The position numbers were made by a program, and so were the translations under genes. The notes under the pieces are model-generated. The model was not told the DNA's origin. It was given only the letters and a program-made list of their open reading frames with translations, and did not search any database. A stretch of 64,000 bases of DNA from Diogma glabrata (Eukaryota > Arthropoda > Insecta > Diptera > Cylindrotomidae): positions 384,757,461 to 384,821,460 of the forward strand of contig OY856187.1 of the NCBI GenBank assembly GCA_963693315.1. Direction: 5' to 3'. Positions 23,179-34,810 of this stretch are shown here, one piece after another; the stretch's first letter is position 1, and each line of letters starts with the position of its first letter.

Positions 23179-24955
23179 TGATGGCCACTTGGCGGACATG
23201 AAATTTCCTTCCTCTAGTTAAAACCACTAAATTTAAAAACAGGAAATATCCTCATTCAATTTTCTTTTACTCATAGAGAATTCTTCTATTACTTCGGTTT
23301 GATTTATTAAATGAAACATAATTTCGCTCGACACTGTAAGGTTAATCTGCTTTCTGTTACACAAAAATTATTAATATTTTTTTGGTTTGTTTTTATAATT
23401 TACATAAATAAATTTGTGTGCTATTGTAAATCGACCTATATGTGTTGTATTGAGTAACAACAAAAATATATATATAACATACATATAGATCGATAATGTT
23501 AAATGTTTTTTTCTTTGACCCAGCTGATCTTGTTTTACGGTATTGTAGACAATGATAAATATTAACTGTCCGGTTTTCGAAATATAAGCTAAAGCATTTC
23601 TTTTGGAAAAATTTAGTTTACAAGTTTTTTCCAATCGCGTCGAAAGTCGACAATTTTAAAAATAAATTGTTAGTTTATTTAAAGAAAAAGTGTAGTAAAT
23701 TTTATTTGTTGCTTGCAACAATTGTAGTAGCAACTGCGTAACAATTATAGTTGTAGAATTAAAGTTAAACCAGTGGCCAGTGATTTTATTATAACCAAAG
23801 TAAATATACTTAGTTAGTTATTTTTGTTTATTGTTTTATTTCTATTATTATCTTATATTAAAAAGGTTGCTGTGAGAGCGGTACCGTGAAAGTGAAAATT
23901 CTTTGAGCACCAGTAGTTAACGGGACGTATATTTTATATCTTTGAAGTCACTGGCGGAATTGTGTTCAAACTTTCGACGCGGTCAGCTAACACAACCCCG
24001 TTTTGGAATTATAATTGGAATTGCCATTTGTTAATTACATACAATTAATTACGTACAGTTAATGAAGATATCCCGTAAAATGAAGTATGAAACCGTTTCA
24101 AATAGTGTTATATCGGAGGGTTAAGGAAACAACACGTAAAATAAAGATAAGATTTTTTTTGTTATTTGTATAATTAATATTCTAATTTAGCCAATTTTCA
24201 AATTATATTACAAATTATAGTTAACCTTTTTTTTATTGAGATGCATTTAAAAATTAATTAAAAATTATTTTCGAATTAATAGACTAAACATTTAGTAGAG
24301 TAGATTGAAGGTTGTGGTACCACTAGACCGTTATTAAGTTAACCAATATTGAACTAAACATATAAATATAAAATATATAACATATAATCTATAAATAGGT
24401 AATTATTATAAATATTACAACCTTATATATTACATAATTGTGTAACCCTGGTTATTGCATATTTGTTTTTGATTTTGTTGCCATTATTAAAAGGTTACGA
24501 AAATTTTAGAAGAATTCTCTGTGTTATTATTTGTTTTTTTTTGAATGATGATGTTTCTTTTTCTCGCAGAATAGGATAGTGTGAATATGATACGTTAATT
24601 TTTTTTTTCAGTCGATCAATTTGAGGATGTCGTAGGACCGAAGACATTTAGGGGAGACTTTTATTAGTTATGGCACGTGAGTCTCCGTGGGTGGATTTAT
24701 TTGAGGGAAAGTGCTGGTCACATCACACCTAGTGACCACATGCTCTCAATATGGTGTTAATTGTTATTGTTCTGTTCCGGTTGCGTTTATTCTTTCCCGA
24801 TTGACTCGGAACACCTTTGTTTGATTAAGCAGCACTTTCACGCTTTTATGGAATGCTTTGGACATCCCCACTCCCCCTTCTGACTGGCCTACTAGCCGAG
24901 GCAAATGTGCTGCGTCCAAAGGCCAATAGTTCCATAAAAGAAATTCTGCTCGCAA
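23179..24955. mobile_element. unidentified insertion of about 1.8 kb splitting the RTE endonuclease
   Basis: The endonuclease reading stops at about 24960, after SYRGADI, and resumes at about 23175 with the TDH motif. The sequence between is AT-rich, has no long frame and differs in character from the LINE. GC-richer patches lie at 23870-24010 and 24625-24950. No target duplication or terminal repeat is clear, so the insert cannot be classified. Confidence 0.5.
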
Positions 24956-24956
24956 T

Positions 24957-25748
24957 TCATTTTGCGACAATATCAGCACCTCTGTATGATCGAACGTCAG
25001 TTATACTTGTAGAGTGTCTCTTAGAGATCATGACGTGATCGATTTGATTTTCCGTTCTTCCGTCATTTGATTTCCACGTTGCCTTGTGAATTCTCTTGTG
25101 AGGGAAGAAAGTGCTGGAAATTACTAGATCATACATCATAGCCAGCTCGGCTGCGCGAAAACCGTTATTGTTGCTGGTATGATGCAAGCTGTTAGGGCCG
25201 ATATGTGTTTTAAGTTCTGCAATCTTACCGATTTGAGCATTAAAGTCACCTACCACGATTTTTATATCGTACCGCGGGATGTTATTGATGACTTCCTCGA
25301 GTTCTAGGAAAAACAGGTCTTTAATATCATCTGCTTTATCTTCAGTAGGTGCATGAACATTGATGATCGTTACATTGAATTTTTTCGTGCGGATTCTCAG
25401 TGTGCATAACCGCATATTAATTGGGCAGAAGTTGATAACATGCTGATTCACGCGACGGTGTATAAGAAAGCCAACTCCAAATTCTCCTCCGTTTTGATGA
25501 CCGCAATAATACAGAGTGTATCCTTTCGCTGTTTCATGGATTCCACTCCCTGGCCATCTTAGTTCTTGTAATGCCACTATATCCAGTGTGTAGCTCTCGA
25601 CTTGTTGTGTTAGTTTTAGGAGATCTCCTGGTCTTCTAAGGCTTAGCACGTTCCAGGTTCCCATTTTTAAATCGTAGTCCGGGTACAGTTTCCGAGGTCG
25701 TTCCAATAATGAATCCGAGATATTCCGAGGCCTGTGTACAGAATTCAT
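24957..25748 (-). CDS. RTE-type LINE, apurinic-like endonuclease part
   Basis: The frame has an ATG at 25748 and encodes about 263 residues, starting MNSVHRPRN. It matches the APE-type endonuclease of RTE elements, often annotated in animal genomes as craniofacial development protein 2-like. Motifs in order are KMGTWNVLSLR, the catalytic Glu in LQELRWPGSG, YCGHQNGGEFGVGF, INVHAPTEDK, VVGDFNAQIG and NQIDHVMISKRH. The enzyme would nick target DNA to prime reverse transcription. The final Asp-His pair is missing here because the frame is interrupted after RGADI; it is found at 23165 beyond the insertion. The domain is otherwise intact. Confidence 0.88.
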   Translation of the reverse strand: MNSVHRPRNISDSLLERPRKLYPDYDLKMGTWNVLSLRRPGDLLKLTQQVESYTLDIVALQELRWPGSGIHETAKGYTLYYCGHQNGGEFGVGFLIHRRVNQHVINFCPINMRLCTLRIRTKKFNVTIINVHAPTEDKADDIKDLFFLELEEVINNIPRYDIKIVVGDFNAQIGKIAELKTHIGPNSLHHTSNNNGFRAAELAMMYDLVISSTFFPHKRIHKATWKSNDGRTENQIDHVMISKRHSTSITDVRSYRGADIVAK

Positions 25749-26010
25749 GACAGTAATTTTTTACGGAAATGGGGTGTTAGCCCTTCGCCCAACCCAAATT
25801 TTCGTGAATGGGTTCGTTCTGCATCTTAAGGTCACCAGAAATAACCTTTTTACACGTTTATATAGCGAGCCGCTTGATCCAAGACAGACGCCCGCTGAAA
25901 GCCGCCCCTTACATGGAGAACAGACGCTTTCTACACATTTATATAGCGAGCCGCGTGATCCAAGACAGACGCCCGCTCCAAGCCGCCCCTAACATGGAGA
26001 ACAGACACTT
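25749..26010 (-). promoter_or_regulatory. RTE 5' leader with two tandem TATA-bearing units
   Basis: Two direct repeats of about 81 bp occupy 25851-25931 and 25932-26009. On the minus strand each contains GGCTCGCTATATAAA, a TATA-box-like motif in a GC-rich setting, and a GGCGTCTGTCTTGGATCA block. They lie just upstream of the endonuclease ATG. Repeated promoter monomers in the leader are known in several LINE families; the promoter role is inferred. Confidence 0.55.
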
Positions 26011-26789
26011 GAGTTGCATTGGTTTTATGGCGCCAATGACTCGCCATGGTGCAGAATCATTGAGTATAAGCAGTATTTACTCTGCCCCTCTCAACTACAC
26101 CAACCTAATTCTGTTAGCGTTACCCAGGTAGCACGTAGAATTTCGGATTGAACGTAGAATTTCGGATTTTCGCTACCCAATCAACATATCGGTTAAATAA
26201 TTTAAATTGATTAGTAATTAAGGGGAAAAAGGTTCCAGTTAGTGCTGGAATTATTTATTCGATTATTGTTTTAATAAGTTAAATTTTATATATAAATTCC
26301 TGGAAAAAAATGGTAACAAATTTGTAAGTTTTCTGGCCGTAAAAATCCTGCGCATTCAAAACTTGGAATGCACAAACGAAACAAAATAAAATCATTTTGT
26401 TTGGTGTTACTGCAAATTGTTAACCTTTAACGCCTTCTCAGTGGGAAACAATATTATTTATACAATAGGCTTGGGAAAAAAAATTAACCATAATTCAGCA
26501 TTTTGATTTTATTCCCCTGTATAACACCACACCCAGGGTATACTATGAATTAAAGCATGTTCACGTCATGTGTCGGAGTGATGTTACTACGTCTGCGCAA
26601 GGTCAACAATCCCAACATCAATTATTATTACCTTTGCTTAAAAGTAAAAGGTAACATCAGAATCCACAAATAACATTGGATCTTGCCTAGATGTGATCGA
26701 AAAAAAACAGGTTTGACTTCTAAAAATATAAAAATTAGAGGTAGTCCCTGCTACTTATGATAGCCGTAGACATCAGTGTTGTGTGTAAA
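26011..26789. other. AT-rich stretch, possibly the rest of R2 copy 4 interior
   Basis: A small direct repeat of ACGTAGAATTTCGGATT occurs twice near 26135-26170. Otherwise nothing is recognised. Confidence 0.35.
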
Positions 26790-26970
26790 GAAATTAATTT
26801 AAGCGACTCATACGCGCATGCACCACATACACTCGCTCATCCATAACCCCATCCACATGTCCATATACACACACTCGTCCACCTACATGCATAACCATAA
26901 TCATTCATGCATAAAAGAAAAATTTAAATACGACTCACCCCATGATGTTGTCCAGGCCCACTCTCCTATC
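26790..26970 (-). mobile_element. R2 dispersed element, left end of a reverse copy (probably copy 4)
   Basis: On the minus strand GTGGGCCTGGACAACATCAT leads into GGGGTGAGTCGTAT, followed by a GT-rich array. This is the left end shared by the other copies. The nearest right end in the same orientation is at 20425, across the RTE LINE. Confidence 0.6.
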
Positions 26971-27795
26971 CTTCTTCGTGCCCCGATCAACACATCATCT
27001 TACTTGTTGTAATTATAGAAACAAATTAGTTGACCCAAATAGATAGCGAAATTTGTCGAAATTATGAGCGTTGATACAACCGATGTTCTCAAAAATCAAT
27101 GTTGGCAGCAATTGTGTGAGTTGGTCAATATCTAACTGTCCAACTTGCAGACAGAAAGCTGTGGCCGCTAGTAGATAAATTATCGGTTGCACAATTTTGA
27201 AACTATTACCTTGTATATGTTGTAGTGGCAGCGATGAAACGATCGTAACCAAACTCAAGGTCTGCCCTTATTCCCGCTGATGACAATAGCAAAAATGATA
27301 ACAACCAAGCACGTACTGGCCACGGTTAACTTGTTGTCATTGATAAATACTGTATGTTTGTTTCTTTATTATCACTTGACAAACAGGTATGAAAGTATGA
27401 ATGATGAAGCGAGCAATTAAATTCCCCTTTGTTTTGTAATTTTATTGATTTAGCATTAGATTGGTTTTCTAATTTATCGATTTTATAATTTATTCATTTT
27501 ATAATTTATTTAGTTTATAATTTGTTTATTTTAGTTCATGGCACAAAAGATACCCGACACACCAAGAAAAAATTATGCTATATTAATTTACAGTTTCACA
27601 GAGTTTAAAACTAATTTCAAGTTCACAAACGAATTTTCTTATAGTCTATTTGACTAGATTTGTTTTATCCAATAAATGTTACTAATACCCGAAATAAATT
27701 ATTAAATATTGATTCAGAAAAAAAATTTGCTTATAGTCTAATTGACTATTTTTTTTGGTAATAAATTTTTCTAACCCACAATAGAAGATTGTATT
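26971..27795. other. unassigned, with a weak minus-strand frame
   Basis: A minus-strand frame at 27013-27258 reads MSLVTIVSSLPLQHIQGNSF and continues with a hydrophobic stretch (YLLAATAFCL). I recognise no family. It sits just outside the R2 left end. The rest is AT-rich. Confidence 0.3.
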
Positions 27796-27836
27796 ACTAG
27801 TGCGAATCCGTTTTCCAAACAAGAGTTAGTTTGCAA
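27796..27836 (+). repeat. half copy of the palindromic element at 63168-63264
   Basis: ACTAGTGCGAATCCGTTTTC followed by CAAACAAGAGTTAGTTTGCAA matches one arm of the inverted repeat at 63168-63264 almost exactly. The other arm is absent. Confidence 0.75.
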
Positions 27837-29029
27837 TTTTTTGTAACAGGTGCGTAAAATTTATAAATATTTATTTAATTGTTCATTTAATCATTTATTT
27901 AACAAAGCTATAAACAAATTTAAGCTTTTTAAATAATTAAAGTGCGCCATCTTCGTTGTAATAGTATAAATTATTCGAGCTCGAAAATATAAACATTAAA
28001 TTCGAACTAACAACATATAGTACCCCACCAACTAAGCTGTCAAAATTGTAAACTTTGAAAACCTAAATGAATTATTTTTTCTTGCAATTCAAATGATACA
28101 ATGTGTTTAAGTTGTTTTTACTATATGGTAAGTCATTTAAATTATTTTGATGTTTTAGTGCTATAAAAATATTATATTTAGATAGATATATGGATAGATT
28201 TAACTACAAATCTCACATGCAGGTGGCGTGCTAGCCCGTGCACAAAATATTTTATGATCATGTGTGCGGAAAAGTAGTTTTTCCTTGTATTCTATTCTAG
28301 TACAAAATTGAATATTTTGTACGCATGTGTTACAAAAAATAAATTATTGTACATTGATTCAAAAATAAATTTTCTTATAGTTGAATTGACTTGATTTGTT
28401 TATGCAATAAAATTTTTCTAACACACAAAATAAATTAATCTGTAATATTTTACCAATATGTCCTGGTGATTAGCTCGTTTTTTGTAACATACGGCCGCCA
28501 TTTACAAATCCAATCGCTATCGTTTACTGCACATTTTTTTTGTAATCACTAAACTTGTCTTGACCATCTCAAATTTTTACTTGCGATCGTATAAAATGAA
28601 CACTCTCTATTACTCGAGCTTATAAACGAAAAGTATTGAACATCTGAACATTTACACCAGAATTAAATCAAGATCTGGACCGTAAAATTCACAACTTTAT
28701 TCACGAATCTTTAAATAAAATCAACAACACTCATTTATAATGACACGCGAAAAACCAAATGTCATTTTTCTTTCCAATTAGAGAATTGACTTCTCATGTC
28801 AGAATGCTATCGGAAAAAAGCAAATGACAGTCGAATCATAATCAGACTAAGAGGCCTTCTACAACTTCAATCGCGTATTTATAGTCAAAACAAAACTCCA
28901 TTTTTACACCTCAACAACTGATAAACACGACAATTCTGTTTATTGATTATTTTCTTTCGTTGAATAATTTTATACCCAATAAAAGTGTCTTCACTGTATT
29001 AAAATCGGAAAATAATTCTCAACAAAAAC
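27837..29029. other. AT-rich DNA with short diverged repeats
   Basis: Phrases like CTTATAGTCTATTTGACT and AATTTTTCTAAC recur near 27640, 27730 and 28375, each followed by an AAATAAATT-type block. This suggests a small degenerate repeat family. No gene is seen. Confidence 0.4.
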
Positions 29030-29275
29030 ATTAATTATGAAACGATTGTAGGAAATCTATCGGGAAATAGCGCAATTATGATATTGCACAACTGTTTTAT
29101 GTTCATTTTTAACCGAAGACCATTGTAGATGAAGATGACAACCACGGTTTGAGTTTAAGAAATTATGTGTAAAGGAAAAAATGAAAACAACTATGAAAAT
29201 TTCTGTTAAGGTAAATTTGATGTGCGAGGGATAGTGGTGTGAATTTCAAACATAGAGTTTGAATTACCCTTCATA
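29030..29275 (+). repeat. R3 dispersed repeat, copy 2
   Basis: Same orientation and landmark order as 11785-12135, with a shorter middle. There is no coding potential. Confidence 0.6.
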
Positions 29276-30924
29276 GCAGGAGAGACTGAGAGAGCTTACC
29301 TATCGAGTTTATCCTTAGAAGTTCTATCGAATTTCTATTGCAGTAAAATTTAGCTGGTTTCCAAAATTATGAACATTATGTTGAATGGATTTAAAAACTT
29401 ATTTCAGGTAGACTTAGGGTTAAATAAAACACAACTTTTGATTACAAAACAGTACTCCTGCTTTAAAAATTAATTTATTAAATTTATTTTTTTTTTTCAG
29501 ATCTCATTTTCATTTCAGTTTATACAATTTCCCTTAATTTGTTTTAAACTCAAACTTCAAATTAATTGTTAGGAAAAACAAAACAAATTTTTTATTGAGA
29601 GTTGGTGTGAAATTTTGTAAAATTTAAAATTTTCTTTTTATTATTATTATTTTCTTTGCAAAATTTAGTTTTTGTTTTTCTTCATATGTAGTTACAGATT
29701 TTTAATTTGAATTTTTGTTTTTTTTTTTTTCAAAAAAATAAATACAAATAATCTTCGTTTTCTTTTTTTTCAATTCAGTATTAATTATTCAATTTTATTT
29801 TTGTTTTTCTTAACTAATTAATTATTAAATTTTTTTTATTAAATTATTATATTTACTATTTATAATTAATTTTTTTTTTTCATTTAATTTATATAATTTT
29901 TTTACTATTTACACAAAAATACACTTTTTTCATTATTTTTAATGTTTTTTTTTATATACAATTTTTTTTTAATTATTTTAATTTAGGTTTTCAGTTTTTG
30001 ATTGATTGAAGGAGAATTTTGATATTTTGAGAGAAAATTGAATATAAAATAAATTTTTAATTTATTTGTTAATAATGAAGTTGAATTTGTAATTTTAAAT
30101 CCGCTGTGAACCTGTTGATGATTTTAAAGTTTCAGAGTGATTTTGGTTACCATAGTAGAAGATCTTGGATAATAGTTTAGAATTTTTATATTATGGCCGC
30201 CTGGAGGGATCAGTTTTTGTTGATTTGTAATTTTTTTAAATTTATGATATACGCAAGCCTGCGTACTTTAGTTTTTGCTATTGTTGTATGAACTAAATAT
30301 ATCACATACCACTGGCAATGGTCAATATAATAAACTACATATTTTTTAAGCTAATAAAATTGAAAAATCAGAGATCTCACTTGCAGTTGAACTTCAACGT
30401 CTTGGAAACATCGCAAGTAATGTGGTTTTGTTTATTGCAAATACGTCTGGGGTCATTTATGACACTACATGCAAAAATTTAAACACTAGGTGTTCACCCA
30501 AAACCTAACAAATAGATACAGAAGGCAGTCAGTCATTACAAACACATGTCGAAAAGTATGAAAATTAATTAGGTCTAACTATTTTCACAATGTCAGATTT
30601 TGTATTAATTACAACAGCACTACAAAGTGTAAGTAGTTTCATTTCTCTGCCTCCAGAAAAAATTCAAACAATAAAACAAGAAAAATCTAACCCAAACTTG
30701 ATGGAATCACAAACAACCACAACATTTTAAAAAACCAATTGGATGCACATTATATGACATCCAAAGCAATTGTCATGTCACTAAATCTACAACAAATTCA
30801 AAAAAAACCACAATCAAAATCCTCCGAGCTCACCTTGCTATCAAATCAGAACCCCGCTATGAAGCAGACCAAACAACGTTGCGTAAAACCGTGATGAAAC
30901 CGAATAAAATTAAAATAATAATAC
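29276..30924. other. T-rich low-complexity DNA
   Basis: 29480-30000 is dominated by T-runs with interspersed A and little G or C on the plus strand. No gene or repeat family was recognised in the rest. Confidence 0.5.
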
Positions 30925-33703
30925 TTAACTATCGTTTTTTTTAAAAATCGGGCAAAAAACGTGGTTTTTGGAAATTTTTTTGACTTGATATTGTGATTTT
31001 GAAATCAATTGATCGGGCTTGGCCGTCTCCCGAAAACTTTATGAGATTGGTGTGGTAGGACCCACCCCACCCCTATACACCCTCTTTAAGTTTTAGCATA
31101 TAAAAATCTATATAAAATAAATGGGAAGAGATAAAAAAAATTTAATGGCACCATTATCTTTTATTCAGACTGGCGCAACTTTTGAGTTGGTTGCAAAATT
31201 TGGTTTGCACTCTCACCCCCAACCAACCCCGTGGGTGGAGTTGACATTACACATTAAATGAGTAAAATATGTTATATTGGGTATTGGTAGAATCAGAATT
31301 CCATAACGGTACCCTTATCGTAGAAAAAAATATTTATTTTGCATGTCATGTTTGGTGTCAATTTCAATATAATCGGGGATACTGAGTTCAATGATGATGA
31401 TAAAAATGGGGGCCGGACTCGGGGTAGTCCAAAAAGGGGTGGAGGTGGGAGTCGGTTATAAAAAATATCGAAATTATCATCATAATAAAAATTGGAGTTG
31501 GACTCAAGGTAGTTGAATAATAGGTGGGGTGTTGAAAGGGGGTTGGGGGGTCGGTTATACAAAGTATCGTAGTTATTGTTATTATTATTGATTTTTACAT
31601 AATCGAGGATACTGAGTTCAATGATGATGGTAAAAATGTTGACCGTACTCATGGCAGTTCAATAAGGGGTGAGGGTTGTGGGTCTGGTCATGAATAGTAT
31701 CAAAATTATCGTCATTATCTCGATTTTAACATAATCAAAGATGTTGAGTTCAATGGTGATGATAAAAATGGTGACCGGATTCAGGGTAGTTCAATAAGGG
31801 GTGGGGGTTGGGGGTCTGGTCATGAATAGTATCAAAATTATGGTCATTAGTGTTGATTTCAACATACTTGAAGACGCTGAATCCAACGGTGATGTTTAAA
31901 TTGGGATAAAAAATATAAGGGTGTCACTAAAGGGTGGGAGTTGGGGGCTGAAAGCCAAAAATGCTCACATATATATTATGAGTATTGGTTTTGGATAAAG
32001 CAAGGGCAATGAATTCAATAGTGATGCTGAGATTAGTATTTGGGCTCAAGAGAAGAAACTAAAGCATAAGAATTTGGGTCTAAAATTGGGGTAATGTTCA
32101 AATATACACAATAAATATTGGTTTTTCTATGAATTGAGAATGCTGAATCCAATGGCGATATTGAAATGCAGAACCACGTAATAAAAAATTTGTACTATGC
32201 TTGAAAATAAAAAAACTGTACTATTGTTTAAAGACGAAGTTCAATTATTTATACAAGAAAATGATGAGCACCTAAATTGATACAATCTTATTTTTGTGGC
32301 ATTTGTTTGTATGTTTCAATAATAAAAATATAAGAAATATAAAGAGTTTGATATTTCAGTTTATTATTTTTCTTATTTAATAATTTTAAAATATTTTTCT
32401 GCCATGTTTCGACGATACATCAATTTGATGATATGATTCAACCAACATTTAAAAATAACCCACTTCTAAGAGGTTCCTTTGCTAAGATACTCTAGCCTTG
32501 ATGTATAATGTATATTTGAACATTTTTTTTACTCTCCACCCCATCCTCCAGCTTCTGGTTTTGCTCCTATGTTTGCTTGATTGCATATTCCAAGACCACC
32601 ATTGGATTCAGTAGCCTCGATTCATAGAAAAACCAATATTTATTATGTATATTTGAACATTTTCCTAATTGTAGACCCAAACTCTTATCCTCTAGTTTCT
32701 TGCCTGAACCCCAAATACTAATTTCAGCATCACCATTGCATTCAGTACTCTCAATTTATCCAAAATCGGTACCCATGATATATTTTCGGCTTTCAGCCCA
32801 AGCTCCCACCCTTTAGCGACAACCTTATATTTTTTATCCCAATTTAAACATCACTGTTGGATTCAGCGTCCTCAAGTATGATGAAATCAATAATAATGAC
32901 GATAATTTTGATACTATTCATGATCAGACCTCCAATCCCCACCCCTTATTGAACTACCCTGAGTCCAGTCAACATTTTTCCCATCACCATTACACTCACC
33001 ATCCTCGATTATGTAAAAATCGATAATAATAACAATAATTTCGATACTTTGTATAACCGACCTCCCAACCCCCCAAACCCCACCCACATATTATTGGACT
33101 ACCCTGAGTTCCGAACCCAATGATAATTTCGATATTTTTTATAACCGACCCCCCAACCACCACCCCTTTTTGGACTACCCCGAGTTCGGCCCCAATTTTT
33201 ATCATCATCATTGAACTCAGCACCCCCGATCATATTGAAATCGACACCAAACATGACATGCAAAATAAATATTTTATTCTACGATAACCTTGGGAGTAAA
33301 AAATGGTTATGTCACCGATCAGGAAGTTATCTGAGGAATTGTATTTGTTATGAAATTCTGATTCTACCCCACATGACATATTTTACTCATTTAATGTGTC
33401 AACTCCACCCACGGGGTTGGTTGGGGGTGGGAGTGCGAACCAACTTTTGGACTCCAAAGTTGCGCCGGTCTGAATAAAAGATAATTGTGCCATTAATTTT
33501 TTTTTATCTCTTCCCATTTGTTTTATATAGACTTTTATATACTAAAACTTAAAGAGGGTGTATAGGGGTAGGGTGGGTACTACAACCCCAATCTAATAAA
33601 GTTTTCTCTAGACGGGCAAGCCCAATCGATTGATATCAAATTTGTAACAAAAAATTTTGAAAATTTCCGCAACTGCCCGATTCTTAAAAAAAACGATAGT
33701 TAA
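30925..33703. mobile_element. 2.8-kb foldback element (long inverted repeat)
   Basis: Two arms of about 1.2 kb face each other around a centre near 32314, with a loop of about 400 bp (roughly 32175-32575). The outermost bases are TTAACTATCG (30925-30934) and CGATAGTTAA (33694-33703). Paired landmarks include CACCCCCAACCAACCCCGTG near 31215 with its complement near 33415, AAACATGACATGCAAAATAA near 33250 with its complement near 31340, and the AATCGGGCA/TGCCCGATT pair near the ends. Within each arm a phrase like TTGAGTTCAATGATGATG recurs, so the arms also hold degenerate direct repeats. Frames at 31293-31652, 32996-33223 and 33211-33477 are readings of the arms. Foldback-type transposons have this form; no transposase is present. 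Confidence 0.82.
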
Positions 33704-34810
33704 AAGAATTTGTCTGAGGCAATATGGGAAAAGAATATGTCTGAGGCATTATAAATCTGATTTCATCCGAGAACAGCTAGTGGCGATATTTATAAAAATC
33801 AACGAGATCAGTTACAATGCGATGATGTTGTAAGGAATCAAGATTTAATGTTAAATTTCGATCACCAACCATTCATATAGCTCGCTTTTGAACAGAGTCC
33901 AAAGAGCTAATATGATCACAGATGCAGCGCCCCAAATTTGATAACAATACTCCATACAGGGACGGATATAAAATTTATAAATGTGGAGTAATTGATACGG
34001 AGTAAAATATTTTTTACATCTATTGAGAAAGCCGAGTTTTCTTGGCGCACTCTTTGCCATGGTCATTATGTGATCGTTCCAGAGTAAGTAATTAAAAATT
34101 GTGACTCCCAATAAACGAATGCTTTCACATTCATCTATTTGGTCGTCACACATATTAATTGAAATATCGTTGAAAAACTCGGTCTTTGGTCTAGAAATAA
34201 TCAATAGCTGTGTTTTGGTGGAATTAAAATTGACCAAATTTTTGTCACCTCAATCGGCGACTTTTTTTAGGTTCTCGTTTACAAATATGGCAGCGTTTCT
34301 CCGGGTGGGATTTATTCGTTCGTGCATTTTACTCTTTGAAGATAGAGGGATGAATGACATGTGCAGTGTACTATCATCTGCAAAACTATTTATTGGGTTA
34401 CTGCTGATTCGCAATAGTTCGTTGATATAAATTAAAAATAAAACTTAGCCTTGGGGTACACCAGCGTTAATTAATTTAGACTCAGAAGAAAAGACATCGA
34501 TGGGTACGGTGATGTATCGGCTAGAGAGAAAATTTTGAATCAAATTCACGACTACGGGATGAAAACCGTACGCAACGAGCTTGTTGCTCAATTTGGCATG
34601 CCAGATTCGATAAAATGCTTTTGGGATGTCTAATGCGATGACGTACGTTTTAACACCTTTCTCAAGTATGCTTCGTGAATTTCTGGCATTCATAATTACT
34701 GCGATGAAAAATACCGAAATGTTAATGATTAATAACCATACCATAACACAAGAGCAATCATCAGAACAACAAGTTATATCCGTATCATCAGTATATCGTG
34801 CCAACATAAG
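33704..34810 (-). pseudogene. Jockey-type LINE fragment 1, reverse transcriptase
   Basis: The minus-strand reading gives VIALDIPKAFYRIWHAKLSN, KLVAYGFHPVVV, INAGVPQG, YINEL, the active-site FADDS (34369-34388), NSTKTQLLIIS and ITMAKSAPRKLGFLNRCKKY. These are palm and thumb motifs of Jockey/CR1-group RT. It is closely related to the copy at 41406-42535. Frameshifts and stops break it (for example just after the GVPQG motif). The 5' side ends near 34690-34810 in unrelated sequence. The 3' side is cut by the foldback element at 33703. Confidence 0.85.

Noticed and set aside
29480..30000. T-rich block as a possible poly-A-derived LINE tail
   Set aside because: No LINE 3' end lies next to it, and the tract is mixed T/A low complexity.
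31293..31652. 119-codon minus-strand frame
   Set aside because: It reads one arm of the foldback; the mirrored frame at 32996-33477 is the other arm.
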